Source: Nonomuraea cavernae (lineage in GTDB: Bacteria > Actinomycetota > Actinomycetes > Streptosporangiales > Streptosporangiaceae). Taken from it: DNA of 57,820 nucleotides. Shown here in pieces: positions 15,326 to 23,706 of this stretch (the stretch's first letter is position 1; each line of letters starts with the position of its first letter). Both the position numbers and the translations under genes were made by a program. The notes beneath the pieces were generated by a model that saw only the letters and a program-made list of their open reading frames with translations, was not told the origin of the DNA and did no database searches. The DNA lies in contig NZ_BMNH01000039.1 of NCBI RefSeq assembly GCF_014646355.1, positions 606 to 58,425 on the forward strand. The letters are read 5' to 3'.

Positions 15326-15327
15326 GG

Positions 15328-16167
15328 TCAGCTGTCGCGCAGTGACTTGAGCAGCTCGATGTCGGCGCGGTGCTTCTCGGCCTTGCCCGGCGTCTCGATG
15401 CAGATCGGCACTCCCGCCACGGCCGGATGGCGCATCAGCGCGGCGAACGGCGCGGTGCCGATGTGGCCGGCGCCGATGTTCTCGTGGCGGTCCTTCTTGG
15501 ACCCGCACACGTCCTTGGAGTCGTTGGCGTGGATCAGCTTCAGCCGGCCCGGCGCGATCCGGTGCAGGAGGTCGAAGGTCTCCCGCACGCCGCCCTCGGC
15601 CGCCAGATCGTGGCCCGCCGCGAAGGCGTGGCAGGTGTCGAGGCAGACCCCCGCGCGCGGGTGCCAGTCGAGCGCCGCGAGGTAGGGCTCGAGATCCTGG
15701 ACCGTGGCGCAGAGCATCGCGCCCTGCCCCGCCATCGGCTCCAGCAGCAGGTCGGGACCACCCTCGGGGATCTCGTCGAGCAACGGCAGCAGGTGCTCGC
15801 GCACCTGGCGCATGGCGTCGTCACGTGACCCGGTGACCGCCGATCCGGTGTGGACCACCACCCCCTTGGCTCCCGTCTCGACGCCGCGGCGCAGCGTGTG
15901 GCGGACCAGCGCGACGGAGCCGGCCAGGGTCGCGGGGGTCGGCGAGCCGAAGTTGGCCAGATAGGGGACGTGGACGAAGGTGTCGACGCCCGACTCGGCC
16001 AGCTTGGCGTCCTCGTCGGGCCGGCCGGCGGTGAGGGCCCACGCGCGCGGGTTGGTGACGAACACCTGGATCATCTCGGCGCCGATCTCGGCCATGTACT
16101 TCAGGCCGCCCGTCGCGAGGCCGCCGGCGACGAGGACGTGCCCGCCGATGAGAGAGGTCAGGGTCAT
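15328..16167 (-). CDS. nfo: Deoxyribonuclease IV (endonuclease IV, AP endonuclease)
   Basis: The product is 279 aa from ATG 16167, a usual length for the family. It is a xylose-isomerase-like TIM barrel with the AP endonuclease family 2 motifs: GAEMIQVFVTNPRAW, VHVPYLANFGSP, LLLEPMAGQG, GVCLDTCHAFAAGHDL, LKLIHANDSKD and RHENIGAGHIG, which supply the His/Asp/Glu ligands of the trinuclear zinc site. It cleaves DNA 5' of abasic sites and trims blocked 3' ends in base excision repair. It is divergent from the purine-catabolism cluster and unrelated to it in function. Confidence 0.93.
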   Translation of the reverse strand: MTLTSLIGGHVLVAGGLATGGLKYMAEIGAEMIQVFVTNPRAWALTAGRPDEDAKLAESGVDTFVHVPYLANFGSPTPATLAGSVALVRHTLRRGVETGAKGVVVHTGSAVTGSRDDAMRQVREHLLPLLDEIPEGGPDLLLEPMAGQGAMLCATVQDLEPYLAALDWHPRAGVCLDTCHAFAAGHDLAAEGGVRETFDLLHRIAPGRLKLIHANDSKDVCGSKKDRHENIGAGHIGTAPFAALMRHPAVAGVPICIETPGKAEKHRADIELLKSLRDS

Positions 16168-16330
16168 GGTGGGTGACAGTCTAGGCCGCTCGTGCCGGCG
16201 TCCGCGCAGGTGGTGGGCCTGCCCGGGGGCGGCGCTTGGAGCATGACACGAAAAGTCCTGGCCAACCGGTTGCGCAGTTCAGAGTTCTTACGGATGGACC
16301 GGGCACGACGGGCATGTGTGTACTTCTGGC

Positions 16331-16840
16331 ATGCCCAACACGCTCACCGGTCTGGCCGCCTTCAACGCCCGCGAACCGGCCGAGGCCGAGCGGGAGCTGC
16401 TGACCTGCTGCGCCTCCCGCGTCTTCGCCCGGACGATCGCGGCCGGCCGTCCCTACCGCGACCCGGCCGGCCTGGCCGCCGCCGCGGACGCGGCCGTACA
16501 CGATCTGACCTGGCCCGAGGTGCTGGAGGCGCTCGGCGCGCACCCGCGCATCGGAGAGCGCGCGGCCGGCGCGGACCGGGAGGCGGCGTGGTCGCGGCAG
16601 GAGCAGTCGGGCGTGCGGGACGACCTGCGGGAGGCGCTCGCCGAGGGGAACCGCGCCTACGAGGAGCGTTTCGGTCACGTCTACCTGATCTGCGCCACCG
16701 GCCTGTCCGGCGGCCAGATGCTGGACAGGCTGCGGGAGCGGCTGGAGCACGACGACGAGACCGAACGCCGCACGGTCCGCGACGAACTCGCCAAAATCAC
16801 CCGGCTGCGGCTGGCCAAGCTGCTCGGGGAGGCGCCGTGA
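16331..16840 (+). CDS. uraD: 2-oxo-4-hydroxy-4-carboxy-5-ureidoimidazoline decarboxylase
   Basis: The product is 169 aa from ATG 16331 (in-frame ATG 16316 is possible; neither has a good Shine-Dalgarno). The OHCU decarboxylase family is shown by AHPRIGERA with the catalytic His, the SRQEQSGV segment and YEERFGHVYLICATGLSGGQM. It decarboxylates OHCU to S-allantoin, the last of three steps from urate. It is first in a tightly packed operon, overlapping the 5-hydroxyisourate hydrolase start by 4 nt. Confidence 0.92.
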   Translation: MPNTLTGLAAFNAREPAEAERELLTCCASRVFARTIAAGRPYRDPAGLAAAADAAVHDLTWPEVLEALGAHPRIGERAAGADREAAWSRQEQSGVRDDLREALAEGNRAYEERFGHVYLICATGLSGGQMLDRLRERLEHDDETERRTVRDELAKITRLRLAKLLGEAP

Positions 16841-17136
16841 GCTTCTCGACCCATGTGCTGGACGCCGTCACCGGCCGCCCCGCCGCCGGCGTCGGCGTAC
16901 GGCTGGAGCACGACGGGCGGGTCCTGGCCGAGGGCCGCACCGACGACGACGGACGGCTCAAGGGCTGGCAGCCGGGGGCCGGAGTCCACCGGGTCGTCTT
17001 CGACACCGGGGCCTACCTCGCCGAGACCTTCTACCCCGAGGTGGTCGTCACCTTCACCGTGACCGACCCGGACCTGCACTATCACGTGCCGTTGCTGCTC
17101 AGCCCGTACGCCTACTCCACCTACCGAGGGAGCTAG
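16837..17136 (+). CDS. uraH: 5-hydroxyisourate hydrolase (transthyretin-like)
   Basis: The product is 99 aa from GTG 16837, overlapping the uraD stop (GTGA). It has the transthyretin-related fold with N-terminal THVLDAVTGRPAAGV and the family-defining C-terminal YRGS. The His in THVLD, the Arg in the mid strand and the C-terminal His/Ser build the active site. It hydrolyses 5-hydroxyisourate to OHCU. The operon order runs backwards relative to the pathway: decarboxylase, hydrolase, oxidase. Confidence 0.95.
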   Translation: MSFSTHVLDAVTGRPAAGVGVRLEHDGRVLAEGRTDDDGRLKGWQPGAGVHRVVFDTGAYLAETFYPEVVVTFTVTDPDLHYHVPLLLSPYAYSTYRGS

Positions 17137-18003
17137 ATGTCGATCATCCTGGGCCCGAACCGCTACGGCAAGGCGGAGACCAGGCTCGTCCGCGTCGTCA
17201 GGGACGGCGCGGTGCACCACCTCAAGGACGTCAACGTCAGCTCGTCGCTCTCCGGCGACATGGAGGCCGTCCACCTGACCGGCGACAACGCCGCCGTGCT
17301 GCCCACCGACACGCAGAAGAACACCGTGTACGCCTTCGCCGGCAAGCACGGCGTCGGTCAGATCGAGGAGTTCGCGCGGCTGCTGGCCGGGCACTTCGTG
17401 GACACGCAGCCGGCGATCCGGCACGCCCGGGTGGAGATCGAGGAGTACTTCTGGGACCGGATCCCCGTCTCCGGGCACTCGTTCGTGCGGGCCGGCGGCG
17501 AGGTGCGCACCTGCGTGGTCCACCACGACGGCGACGGCCGCACCACCGTGGTCTCCGGGCTCAGGGACCTCGTGCTGCTCAACACGACCGGGTCGGAGTT
17601 CCACGGCTTCGCGGTCGACGAGTACACCACGCTCCAGCCGACCTCCGACCGGGTCCTGGCCACCGCCGTGACCGCCCGGTGGCGGCACGCGAGCGCCCCG
17701 GACTCCTTCGGCGAGTCCTACACCGAGGTGCGGCGGTGCCTGCTGGAGGCGTTCGCCGGGACGCACAGCCTGTCACTCCAGCAGACGCTGTACGCCATGG
17801 GCAAGCGGGTACTGGACACCTGTGACGGGATCTGCGAGGTCCGGCTGGAGATGCCGAACAAACACCACTTCGCGGTGGACCTGTCGCCGTTCGGGCTGGA
17901 CAACGCGGGCGAGGTGTTCCACGCGGCCGACCGGCCGTACGGCCTGATCGAGGGCGGCGTGCTGCGCGAGGACGCCCCCGACGCCGGATTCGCCTGGGAG
18001 TAG
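17137..18003 (+). CDS. pucL: Urate oxidase (uricase)
   Basis: The product is 288 aa; ATG 17137 follows directly after the uraH stop. Tandem T-fold motifs are complete: NRYGKAETRLVRV with the catalytic Lys, PTDTQKNTVYAFA with the catalytic Thr, GHSFVRAGGEVRTC, and DGICEVRLEMPNKHHF near the C-terminus. This is a cofactor-free oxidase turning urate, O2 and water into 5-hydroxyisourate and H2O2. There is no peroxisomal-type tail and no signal peptide. It is co-transcribed with uraD and uraH by position. Confidence 0.95.
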   Translation: MSIILGPNRYGKAETRLVRVVRDGAVHHLKDVNVSSSLSGDMEAVHLTGDNAAVLPTDTQKNTVYAFAGKHGVGQIEEFARLLAGHFVDTQPAIRHARVEIEEYFWDRIPVSGHSFVRAGGEVRTCVVHHDGDGRTTVVSGLRDLVLLNTTGSEFHGFAVDEYTTLQPTSDRVLATAVTARWRHASAPDSFGESYTEVRRCLLEAFAGTHSLSLQQTLYAMGKRVLDTCDGICEVRLEMPNKHHFAVDLSPFGLDNAGEVFHAADRPYGLIEGGVLREDAPDAGFAWE

Positions 18004-18005
18004 CG

Positions 18006-18866
18006 ATGGACTTCTTGCGCCCCACGACGTGGGAGGAGGCGCTGGCCGCCAAGGCGGACCAGCCCGAGGCGGTGCCCATCCAGGGCGGCACCGACGTGAT
18101 GGTCGAGATCAACTTCGATGTGCGCCGGCCCGTGGCGCTGCTGGACCTGGGCAACGTGGCCGAGCTGCGGACCTGGACCCTGGCCGACGGCGTCTGCCGG
18201 GTCGGCGCCGCGGTGCCGTACACCAGGATCATCGACGAGCTGGGCGAGGCGCTGCCGGGGCTCGCGCAGGCGTCGCGGACGGTGGGCTCGCCGCAGATCC
18301 GCAACCGCGGCTCGGTCGGCGGCAACCTGGGCGCGGCCTCGCCCGCGGGCGACAGCCACCCGCCGCTGCTCGCCGCCGGCGCCGTGGTGGAGGTCGCGTC
18401 ACGCGACGGCGGCGTCAGGATGATCCCCGCCGGCGAGTTCTACCTGGGCGTCAAGCGGTCGGCGCTGCGGCCCGACGAGCTGATCCGGGCCTTCCACCTC
18501 AGGCCCGCCACCGGTCCGCAGTACTTCTCCAAGGTCGGCACCCGCAACGCCATGGTCATCGCGGTGTGCTCGTTCGCCGTCGCGCTGCACCCCGGGGAGC
18601 GGCGGGTCGGCACCGGTCTCGGCTCGGCCGCGCCCACGCCGCGCAGAGCGGTGGAGGCCGAGGAGTTCCTGGGCCGGGAGCTCGACTGGGACTCCCGGCT
18701 CGACCCGGCGCTGCTCGGCCGGTTCGGCGAGCTGTGCGCCGCGGCGGCCGCGCCGATCGACGACGTGCGCGGCACCGCCGCCTACCGCAGGCACGCCATC
18801 GCCGTGCTCGCCCGCCGCACGCTCACCTGGGCGTGGAACGACCACCGAGGAAGGAGGGCCGCCTGA
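18006..18866 (+). CDS. FAD-binding subunit of a xanthine-dehydrogenase-type molybdenum hydroxylase
   Basis: The product is 286 aa from ATG 18006, two nt after the uricase stop. The CoxM/CutM fold is shown by the FAD loop PIQGGTDVMVEINFD, the second FAD motif TVGSPQIRNRGSVGGNLGAASPAGDSHP and the C-terminal FAD_binding/CO_deh_flav_C region. It passes electrons from the 2Fe-2S clusters to NAD+ or another acceptor. Context points to xanthine/hypoxanthine oxidation feeding uricase. The stop overlaps the start of the 2Fe-2S subunit, as in a trimeric enzyme operon, but the third, molybdopterin-binding subunit is not in this window. Confidence 0.9.
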   Translation: MDFLRPTTWEEALAAKADQPEAVPIQGGTDVMVEINFDVRRPVALLDLGNVAELRTWTLADGVCRVGAAVPYTRIIDELGEALPGLAQASRTVGSPQIRNRGSVGGNLGAASPAGDSHPPLLAAGAVVEVASRDGGVRMIPAGEFYLGVKRSALRPDELIRAFHLRPATGPQYFSKVGTRNAMVIAVCSFAVALHPGERRVGTGLGSAAPTPRRAVEAEEFLGRELDWDSRLDPALLGRFGELCAAAAAPIDDVRGTAAYRRHAIAVLARRTLTWAWNDHRGRRAA

Positions 18867-19339
18867 TGCGCGTCACGTTCACCGTCAACGGCCGCGAGCA
18901 GGTCGCCGACGACGTGTGGGAGGGCGAGAGCCTGCTGTACGTGCTCCGCGAGCGGCTTGGGCTGCCCGGCTCGAAGAACGCCTGCGAGCAGGGTGAGTGC
19001 GGATCGTGCACGGTCTACCTGGACGGCACGCCGGTCTGCGCCTGCCTGGTCGCCGCCGGGCAGGCCGAGGGCCGCCGGGTGCGCACCGTCGAGGGGCTCG
19101 CCGAGGGCGACCGGCTCGACCCGGTGCAGGAGGCGTTCGCCGAGTGCGGGGCCGTGCAGTGCGGCTTCTGCACCCCCGGCCTCGTCGTGCAGGCGCACGA
19201 CCTCATCGAACGGGTCGGCAAGCCCTCCGACGCCGACATCCGCGAGGCCCTGGCGGGCAACCTGTGCCGCTGCACGGGATACGAGAAGATCCTCGACGCG
19301 GTGCGGCTGGCGGCGGCGCGGAAGGCGGCGGCCAGGTGA
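18866..19339 (+). CDS. 2Fe-2S subunit of a xanthine-dehydrogenase-type enzyme
   Basis: The product is 157 aa from ATG 18866, sharing one base with the preceding stop. Two 2Fe-2S domains are complete: the plant-ferredoxin-type CEQGECGSCTVYLDG with its fourth Cys in TPVCACL, and the alpha-helical domain CGFCTPG plus NLCRCTGYEKI. This is the CoxS/CutS/XdhC small subunit that wires the molybdenum site to FAD. The deaminase start overlaps its stop (GTGA), leaving no room for a large subunit in between. Confidence 0.93.
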   Translation: MRVTFTVNGREQVADDVWEGESLLYVLRERLGLPGSKNACEQGECGSCTVYLDGTPVCACLVAAGQAEGRRVRTVEGLAEGDRLDPVQEAFAECGAVQCGFCTPGLVVQAHDLIERVGKPSDADIREALAGNLCRCTGYEKILDAVRLAAARKAAAR

Positions 19340-20862
19340 CCGGCGTGGCGGCCGGGGCCGTACTGATCGAGAACGTGTACGTCGCGCCGGTCGCCGGCCC
19401 CGAGATCGAGTCCGGATATATCCGGATCGAGGGGGACCGGATCGCCGCCGTCGGCCCGATGACGGACCTGCCCGGCGCCACGGACGGCGCCACGGACGGC
19501 GCCACGGACGGCGCCACGGACGGCGCCACGGACGGCGCCACGGACGGCGCCACGGACGGCGCCATGGGCGGCGCCATGGGCGGTGCCACGGGCGGCGCCA
19601 CGGACCTGACGCGGATCGACGGCACCGGGTGCCTGGCCACGCCCGGACTGGTCAACACCCATCACCATCTCTACCAGTGGGCCTCACAGGGCCTGGCGCA
19701 GGACGCGACCCTGTTCGAGTGGCTGGTGGCGTCGTACGAGGTGTGGGCCGCGATGGACGCCGAGGTTGTCAGGGACGCCGCGCTCGCCGGCCTCGGCCAT
19801 CTGGCGCTGTCCGGCTGCACGACCTCCAGCGACCACCACTACCTGTTCCCCAAGGGCCGGGGCGACCTGTTCGCGGCCGGTGTGGAGGCCGCCCGCGAGC
19901 TGGGCATCCGCTTCCACCCGGCGCGCGGCTCGATGGACCGGGGCGCCTCGCGGGGCGGGCTGCCGCCCGATGTCGTGGTCGAGCGCCTCGACGAGATCCT
20001 CGCCGCCACGGCCGACGCGATCGACGCCCACCACGACCCGTCGTTCTCCTCGAAGCTGCGGGTGGCGGTCGCGCCCTGCTCGCCGTTCTCGGTCAGCGCC
20101 GACCTGATGACCAAGGCCGCCGAACTGGCCCGGGACAAGGGCGTCCGCCTGCACACGCACCTGGCCGAGACGCTGGACGAGGAGAGGCTCTGCCTGGAAC
20201 AGGCGGGTGTGCGGCCGGTCGACTACATGGAGAAGCTCGGCTGGCTGGGGCCCGACGTGTGGTTCGCGCACACCGTGCACCTGAGCGACTCCGACATCGA
20301 CCGGTTCGCCGCCACCGGCACCGGCTCGGCGCACTGCCCCAGCTCCAACGGGCGGCTCGGCGCGGGCATCGCCCGGGTGTCGGAGATGCTGCGGCGCGGC
20401 GCGAACGTCGGCCTCGGCGTCGACGGCGCCGCCTCCTCCGAGCTGACCACCTTGTCCGGCGAGATGCGGCAGGCGCTGCTCTTCCAGCGGGCGAGGTACG
20501 GGCCCACCGCGCTCACCGCCCGGCAGGCGCTGGAGCTGGCCACGCTCGGCGGCGCCCGCAACCTCGGCCGCCAGGACGAGCTCGGCACGCTCGAACCGGG
20601 CAAGCTGGCCGACATCGCGCTGTGGCGGGTCGACGAGCCCTTCGCGAGCGCGGTGACCGACCCCGTCTGCGCGCTGGTGTTCGCGACGCGTCAGCCGCCC
20701 CTGGCCCGCCTGCTGGCCGGCGGTGAGACGCTGGTCGAGGACGGCGAGCTGCGGACCGTCGCGCATGACGCCGCCGGACGGGCGGGCGCCCGGGCGCACC
20801 GCCGCCTGCTGCGCCTGGCCGAAGATCGAGGGGTCGCCACCACCGGGAGGTTCCGATCGTGA
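19336..20862 (+). CDS. 8-oxoguanine/guanine deaminase-type amidohydrolase with a 44-residue repeat insertion
   Basis: The product is 508 aa from GTG 19336 (overlaps previous stop). The amidohydrolase motifs are NTHHHLYQWASQG, DHHYLFP, LHTHLAET, FAHTVHL and GVDGAASSE, giving the His/His/His/Asp metal site of the guanine / 8-oxoguanine / hydroxydechloroatrazine hydrolase group. The HHHLYQW motif and length favour 8-oxoguanine deaminase; guanine is an alternative substrate. Unusually, residues ~47-90, between the N-terminal sheet and the barrel, are eleven tandem GATD-type tetrapeptides encoded by a 12-bp minisatellite. This is a loop position, so the enzyme may tolerate it. The product (urate or xanthine) fits the surrounding pathway. 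Confidence 0.88.
   Translation: MTGVAAGAVLIENVYVAPVAGPEIESGYIRIEGDRIAAVGPMTDLPGATDGATDGATDGATDGATDGATDGATDGAMGGAMGGATGGATDLTRIDGTGCLATPGLVNTHHHLYQWASQGLAQDATLFEWLVASYEVWAAMDAEVVRDAALAGLGHLALSGCTTSSDHHYLFPKGRGDLFAAGVEAARELGIRFHPARGSMDRGASRGGLPPDVVVERLDEILAATADAIDAHHDPSFSSKLRVAVAPCSPFSVSADLMTKAAELARDKGVRLHTHLAETLDEERLCLEQAGVRPVDYMEKLGWLGPDVWFAHTVHLSDSDIDRFAATGTGSAHCPSSNGRLGAGIARVSEMLRRGANVGLGVDGAASSELTTLSGEMRQALLFQRARYGPTALTARQALELATLGGARNLGRQDELGTLEPGKLADIALWRVDEPFASAVTDPVCALVFATRQPPLARLLAGGETLVEDGELRTVAHDAAGRAGARAHRRLLRLAEDRGVATTGRFRS
19474..19605 (+). repeat. In-frame 12-bp minisatellite, 11 units (132 bp)
   Basis: Eleven consecutive 12-mers sit inside the deaminase gene: seven exact GGCGCCACGGAC units, two GGCGCCATGGGC, one GGTGCCACGGGC and a final GGCGCCACGGAC. 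They encode GATD x7, GAMG x2, GATG, GATD. The near identity indicates recent slippage expansion; any change in copy number keeps the reading frame. Confidence 0.97.
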
Positions 20863-21013
20863 CCCCGCCGGCCCTGCCGCCGGCTCCGGCGACGTACGGC
20901 GCGACCGGCCGGAGACGCCGCGGGCCGGGGTGTGATGATGAAGCGGCAACGGCACGCCCGCTCGCACCCGGGGCGCGCCCGCCCGCTGTCCGCCCGACGC
21001 GTGGGAGTACCTA

Positions 21014-22363
21014 GTGGTTGATCATGTGCTGGTCGCCCCGGACAAGTTCAAGGGGTCGCTGACGGCGGCCGAGGTGGCGGCCAGGGTGGCGGCCGGGCTC
21101 GGCGTCCCGGCGGTCGAGCTGCCGGTGGCCGACGGCGGCGACGGCACCGTGGACGCGGTCGTGGCCTGCGGTTTCACCCGGATCACCCGCGAGGTGACGG
21201 GGCCCACCGGCCGGCCGGTCCAGGCCGCCTACGCCTGGCACCCCACCGGCCACCCCGCCGGTGACCGGCCCGCCGGATCGGCACCGCCGCCCACGCGCGA
21301 TGTCGGCCGGCCCTCGGGCGATGTCCGGCCGCCGGAGCGTGACATCCGGTCTCCCGCTCCTGACGTCCGGCCGTCCGCCCGGGATGCCCGGTCTCCTACT
21401 CCTGACGCCCGGCCGTCCGCGCGGGAGCCCTGGCCGTCCGCACGGGACGCCCGGCCGACCGCCGTCATCGAGCTCGCCGAGGCGTCCGGTCTGCGGCGGC
21501 TGCCGGGGGACCGGGAGCCGCTCACCGCCACCAGCTACGGCACCGGCGAGCTCATCGCCGACGCCGTCGAGCGGGGCGCGCGACGTGTCGTGCTCGGCCT
21601 CGGCGGCAGCGCGTGCACCGACGGGGGAGCGGGCATGGTCCAGGCTCTCGGGGCGCGGCTCCTGGACACGGAGGGCAGGGAACTCGGCCCGGGAGGGGCG
21701 GCCCTCCGCGAGCTGGACCGCATCGACCTGGCCGCTTTCCCGGACGTCTCCGGTGTGGAGTTCGTGGTGGCGAGCGACGTCGACAACCCGCTTCTGGGCC
21801 CCCACGGGGCGGCGGCCGTCTACGGTCCCCAGAAGGGGGCCACCGCGGACGACGTCAGGATCCTGGAGGCCGCCCTCGGCAGGCTGGCCGCCGTCGCCAC
21901 CCGGACCCACGGCCTCGTCGGCGCGGTCGAGCACGACGGCGCGCCCCGGCCCATGGGCGTCGCCGGAGCCCCGGGAGCCGGGGCCGCCGGCGGGGTCGGC
22001 TTCGCCGCCCTCGCCTTCCTGCGTGCCGACATCCGTCCCGGCATCGACTACCTCCTCGACCTGCTGGGCTTCGGTGAGTTCGTCCAGGGCGCCCGGCTGG
22101 TGATCGTCGGAGAGGGGTCGCTGGACGAGCAGTCGCTGCGCGGCAAGGCCCCGGTCGGGGTCGCGCAGGCGGCGGCCAAGGCGGGGGTCCCCGTGGTCGC
22201 GGTCTGCGGGCGCCGCACCCTGTCCGACGCCGAGCTCCAGGTGGCCGGCATCAAGGCGGCGTACGCGCTCACCGACCTGGAGCCCGACCCGGTCCGCTGC
22301 ATGGCCGAGGCCGGGCCTCTCCTGGAACGCCTGGCGGCCCGCCTGGCCGCCGACCGCCTGTGA
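21014..22363 (+). CDS. Glycerate kinase with a 71-residue low-complexity insertion
   Basis: The product is 449 aa from GTG 21014 (GGGAG ~8 nt upstream); the family is normally about 370-380 aa. Glycerate kinase family 1 motifs are APDKFKGSLTAAEVA, LPVADGGDGTVDAVV, ELAEASGLRRL, GLGGSACTDGGAGMVQALGARL, VASDVDNPLLG and GEGSLDEQSLRGKAPVGVA. It phosphorylates glycerate, the carbon salvaged from glyoxylate after allantoin breakdown. Residues ~78-148 are an Arg/Pro/Asp/Ser-rich degenerate repeat inserted where relatives have a short turn (between GRPVQAAY and AVIELAEAS). The gene sits 150 bp after the deaminase and directly before allantoinase, fitting a ureide-utilisation cluster. Confidence 0.88.
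   Translation: MVDHVLVAPDKFKGSLTAAEVAARVAAGLGVPAVELPVADGGDGTVDAVVACGFTRITREVTGPTGRPVQAAYAWHPTGHPAGDRPAGSAPPPTRDVGRPSGDVRPPERDIRSPAPDVRPSARDARSPTPDARPSAREPWPSARDARPTAVIELAEASGLRRLPGDREPLTATSYGTGELIADAVERGARRVVLGLGGSACTDGGAGMVQALGARLLDTEGRELGPGGAALRELDRIDLAAFPDVSGVEFVVASDVDNPLLGPHGAAAVYGPQKGATADDVRILEAALGRLAAVATRTHGLVGAVEHDGAPRPMGVAGAPGAGAAGGVGFAALAFLRADIRPGIDYLLDLLGFGEFVQGARLVIVGEGSLDEQSLRGKAPVGVAQAAAKAGVPVVAVCGRRTLSDAELQVAGIKAAYALTDLEPDPVRCMAEAGPLLERLAARLAADRL
21245..21457 (+). repeat. Degenerate in-frame repeat inside the glycerate kinase gene
   Basis: About 213 bp of imperfect repeats built on a CGGCCGTCCGC-CGGGA core encode variations of RPSARD and RSPTPD. They are more diverged than the minisatellite in the neighbouring deaminase. 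The insertion is in frame and lies at a surface turn by comparison with the family layout. Confidence 0.75.
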
Positions 22364-22395
22364 CCGGTCCTGACCGTCACCTCCGAGAGGAAGCC

Positions 22396-23706
22396 ATGAC
22401 CCCGTACGACCTGGTGGTCCGATCGCGGCGGGCCGTGCTGCCCGAGGGAGAGCGCGCCGCGGCGGTGGGCGTGCGGGAGGGGCGGATCGCGGGGCTGCAC
22501 GAGTACTCCGCGGAGCTGGAGGCGGCCGAGGACGTCGACCTGCGCGGCATCGCGCTGCTGCCCGGCCTGGTCGACACGCACGTGCACGTGAACGAACCGG
22601 GCCGTACGCACTGGGAGGGGTTCGCGTCGGCCACCCGCGCGGCGGCGGCGGGCGGGGTCACCACGATCGTCGACATGCCGCTCAACTCGGTCCCGCCCAC
22701 CGTGGACGTCGCGGCCCTGGAGGCCAAGCTGCGCACCGCCGAGGGACGGTGCCACGTCGACACCGCGTTCTGGGGCGGCGCGGTCCCCGGCAACCTCAAG
22801 GACCTCCGGCCGCTGCACGACCGGGGGGTCCGCGGCTTCAAGTGCTTCCTGTCGCCGTCGGGGGTGCCGGAGTTCCCGCCGCTGGACGAGGCGGGGACGA
22901 GGCGGGCGCTGGAGGAGGTCGCCGGGTTCGGCGGGCTCCTGGTGGTGCACGCCGAGGACCCGGCGCTGCTGACCGAACCCGGCGGCCCGACGTACCGGGA
23001 GTTCCTGGACTCGCGGCCCGGCGCTGCCGAGCGCGGCGCGGTCGAGCGGGTGATCCGGCTGGCCGGGGAGACCGGCGCCCGGGTGCACATCCTGCACGTG
23101 TCCAGTGCCGACTGCCTGGAGCCGCTGGCCGCCGCCCGCGCCGACGGGCTGGCGATCACCGCCGAGACCTGCCCCCACTATCTGACGCTGACCGCCGAGC
23201 AGGTGCCCGAGGGCGACACCAGCTTCAAGTGCTGCCCGCCGATCCGCTCGGCGGCCAACCGCGACCGGCTCTGGGACGGCCTGGTGAGCGGCGTGCTGAG
23301 CTGCGTCGTGTCCGATCACTCGCCCTCGCCCGCCGACCTCAAGGTGCCCGACTTCGCCGCCGCCTGGGGCGGCGTCTCCTCCCTGCAACTGGGCCTGTCC
23401 GCCGTCTGGACCGAGGCGTCCCGGCGGGGGTACGGGCTGGACGACGTGGTCCGCTGGATGTCCACGAATCCCGCCGCAATAGCCGAAATTTCGGGGAAAG
23501 GCGGGATAAAACCAGGCAATGACGCCGACCTGGTCGCCTTCGACCCCAGAGCCGTCACCCCGGTCGACGCCCACCGCCTGCACCACCGCAACCCCGTCAC
23601 GCCCTACCACGGCCGCACCCTCAAGGGCGCCGTCCTGACCACCTGGCTGCGCGGCCGGCCCGTGGACGACGAGCCGCACGGAACCCTGCTGCTGGGAGAG
23701 CGCTAG
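22396..23706 (+). CDS. allB: Allantoinase
   Basis: The product is 436 aa from ATG 22396 with GAGAGG 5 nt upstream (an earlier in-frame GTG overlaps the glycerate kinase stop). It is a cyclic amidohydrolase with metal ligands in DTHVHVNEPGRTHWEG, the carbamylated Lys in GFKCFLSPSG, and HAEDP, HILHVSS and SDHSPSP. The NEPG and FKCFL signatures separate allantoinases from dihydroorotases (the true pyrC is at 45807). It opens the hydantoin ring of allantoin to allantoate. The allantoicase gene begins immediately after its stop, so translation is likely coupled. Confidence 0.94.
   Translation: MTPYDLVVRSRRAVLPEGERAAAVGVREGRIAGLHEYSAELEAAEDVDLRGIALLPGLVDTHVHVNEPGRTHWEGFASATRAAAAGGVTTIVDMPLNSVPPTVDVAALEAKLRTAEGRCHVDTAFWGGAVPGNLKDLRPLHDRGVRGFKCFLSPSGVPEFPPLDEAGTRRALEEVAGFGGLLVVHAEDPALLTEPGGPTYREFLDSRPGAAERGAVERVIRLAGETGARVHILHVSSADCLEPLAAARADGLAITAETCPHYLTLTAEQVPEGDTSFKCCPPIRSAANRDRLWDGLVSGVLSCVVSDHSPSPADLKVPDFAAAWGGVSSLQLGLSAVWTEASRRGYGLDDVVRWMSTNPAAIAEISGKGGIKPGNDADLVAFDPRAVTPVDAHRLHHRNPVTPYHGRTLKGAVLTTWLRGRPVDDEPHGTLLLGER

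Larger units (their letters stand above)
14688..15327. other. 640-bp non-coding region
   Basis: No frame here has convincing coding features. The region holds a CGGGCC-GAAA-GGCCCG hairpin at 15026-15041, a GGTGACCA/TGGTCACC palindrome at 15061-15079 and about 2.5 degenerate 41-42-bp tandem repeats at its right end. It lies between the ends of the response regulator and nfo genes (convergent), so it has no obvious promoter role for either. Confidence 0.6.

Noticed and set aside
19474..19605. Regular 12-bp repeats considered as a CRISPR array
   Set aside because: Units are contiguous with no spacers, far shorter than CRISPR repeats, and in frame within an enzyme gene.
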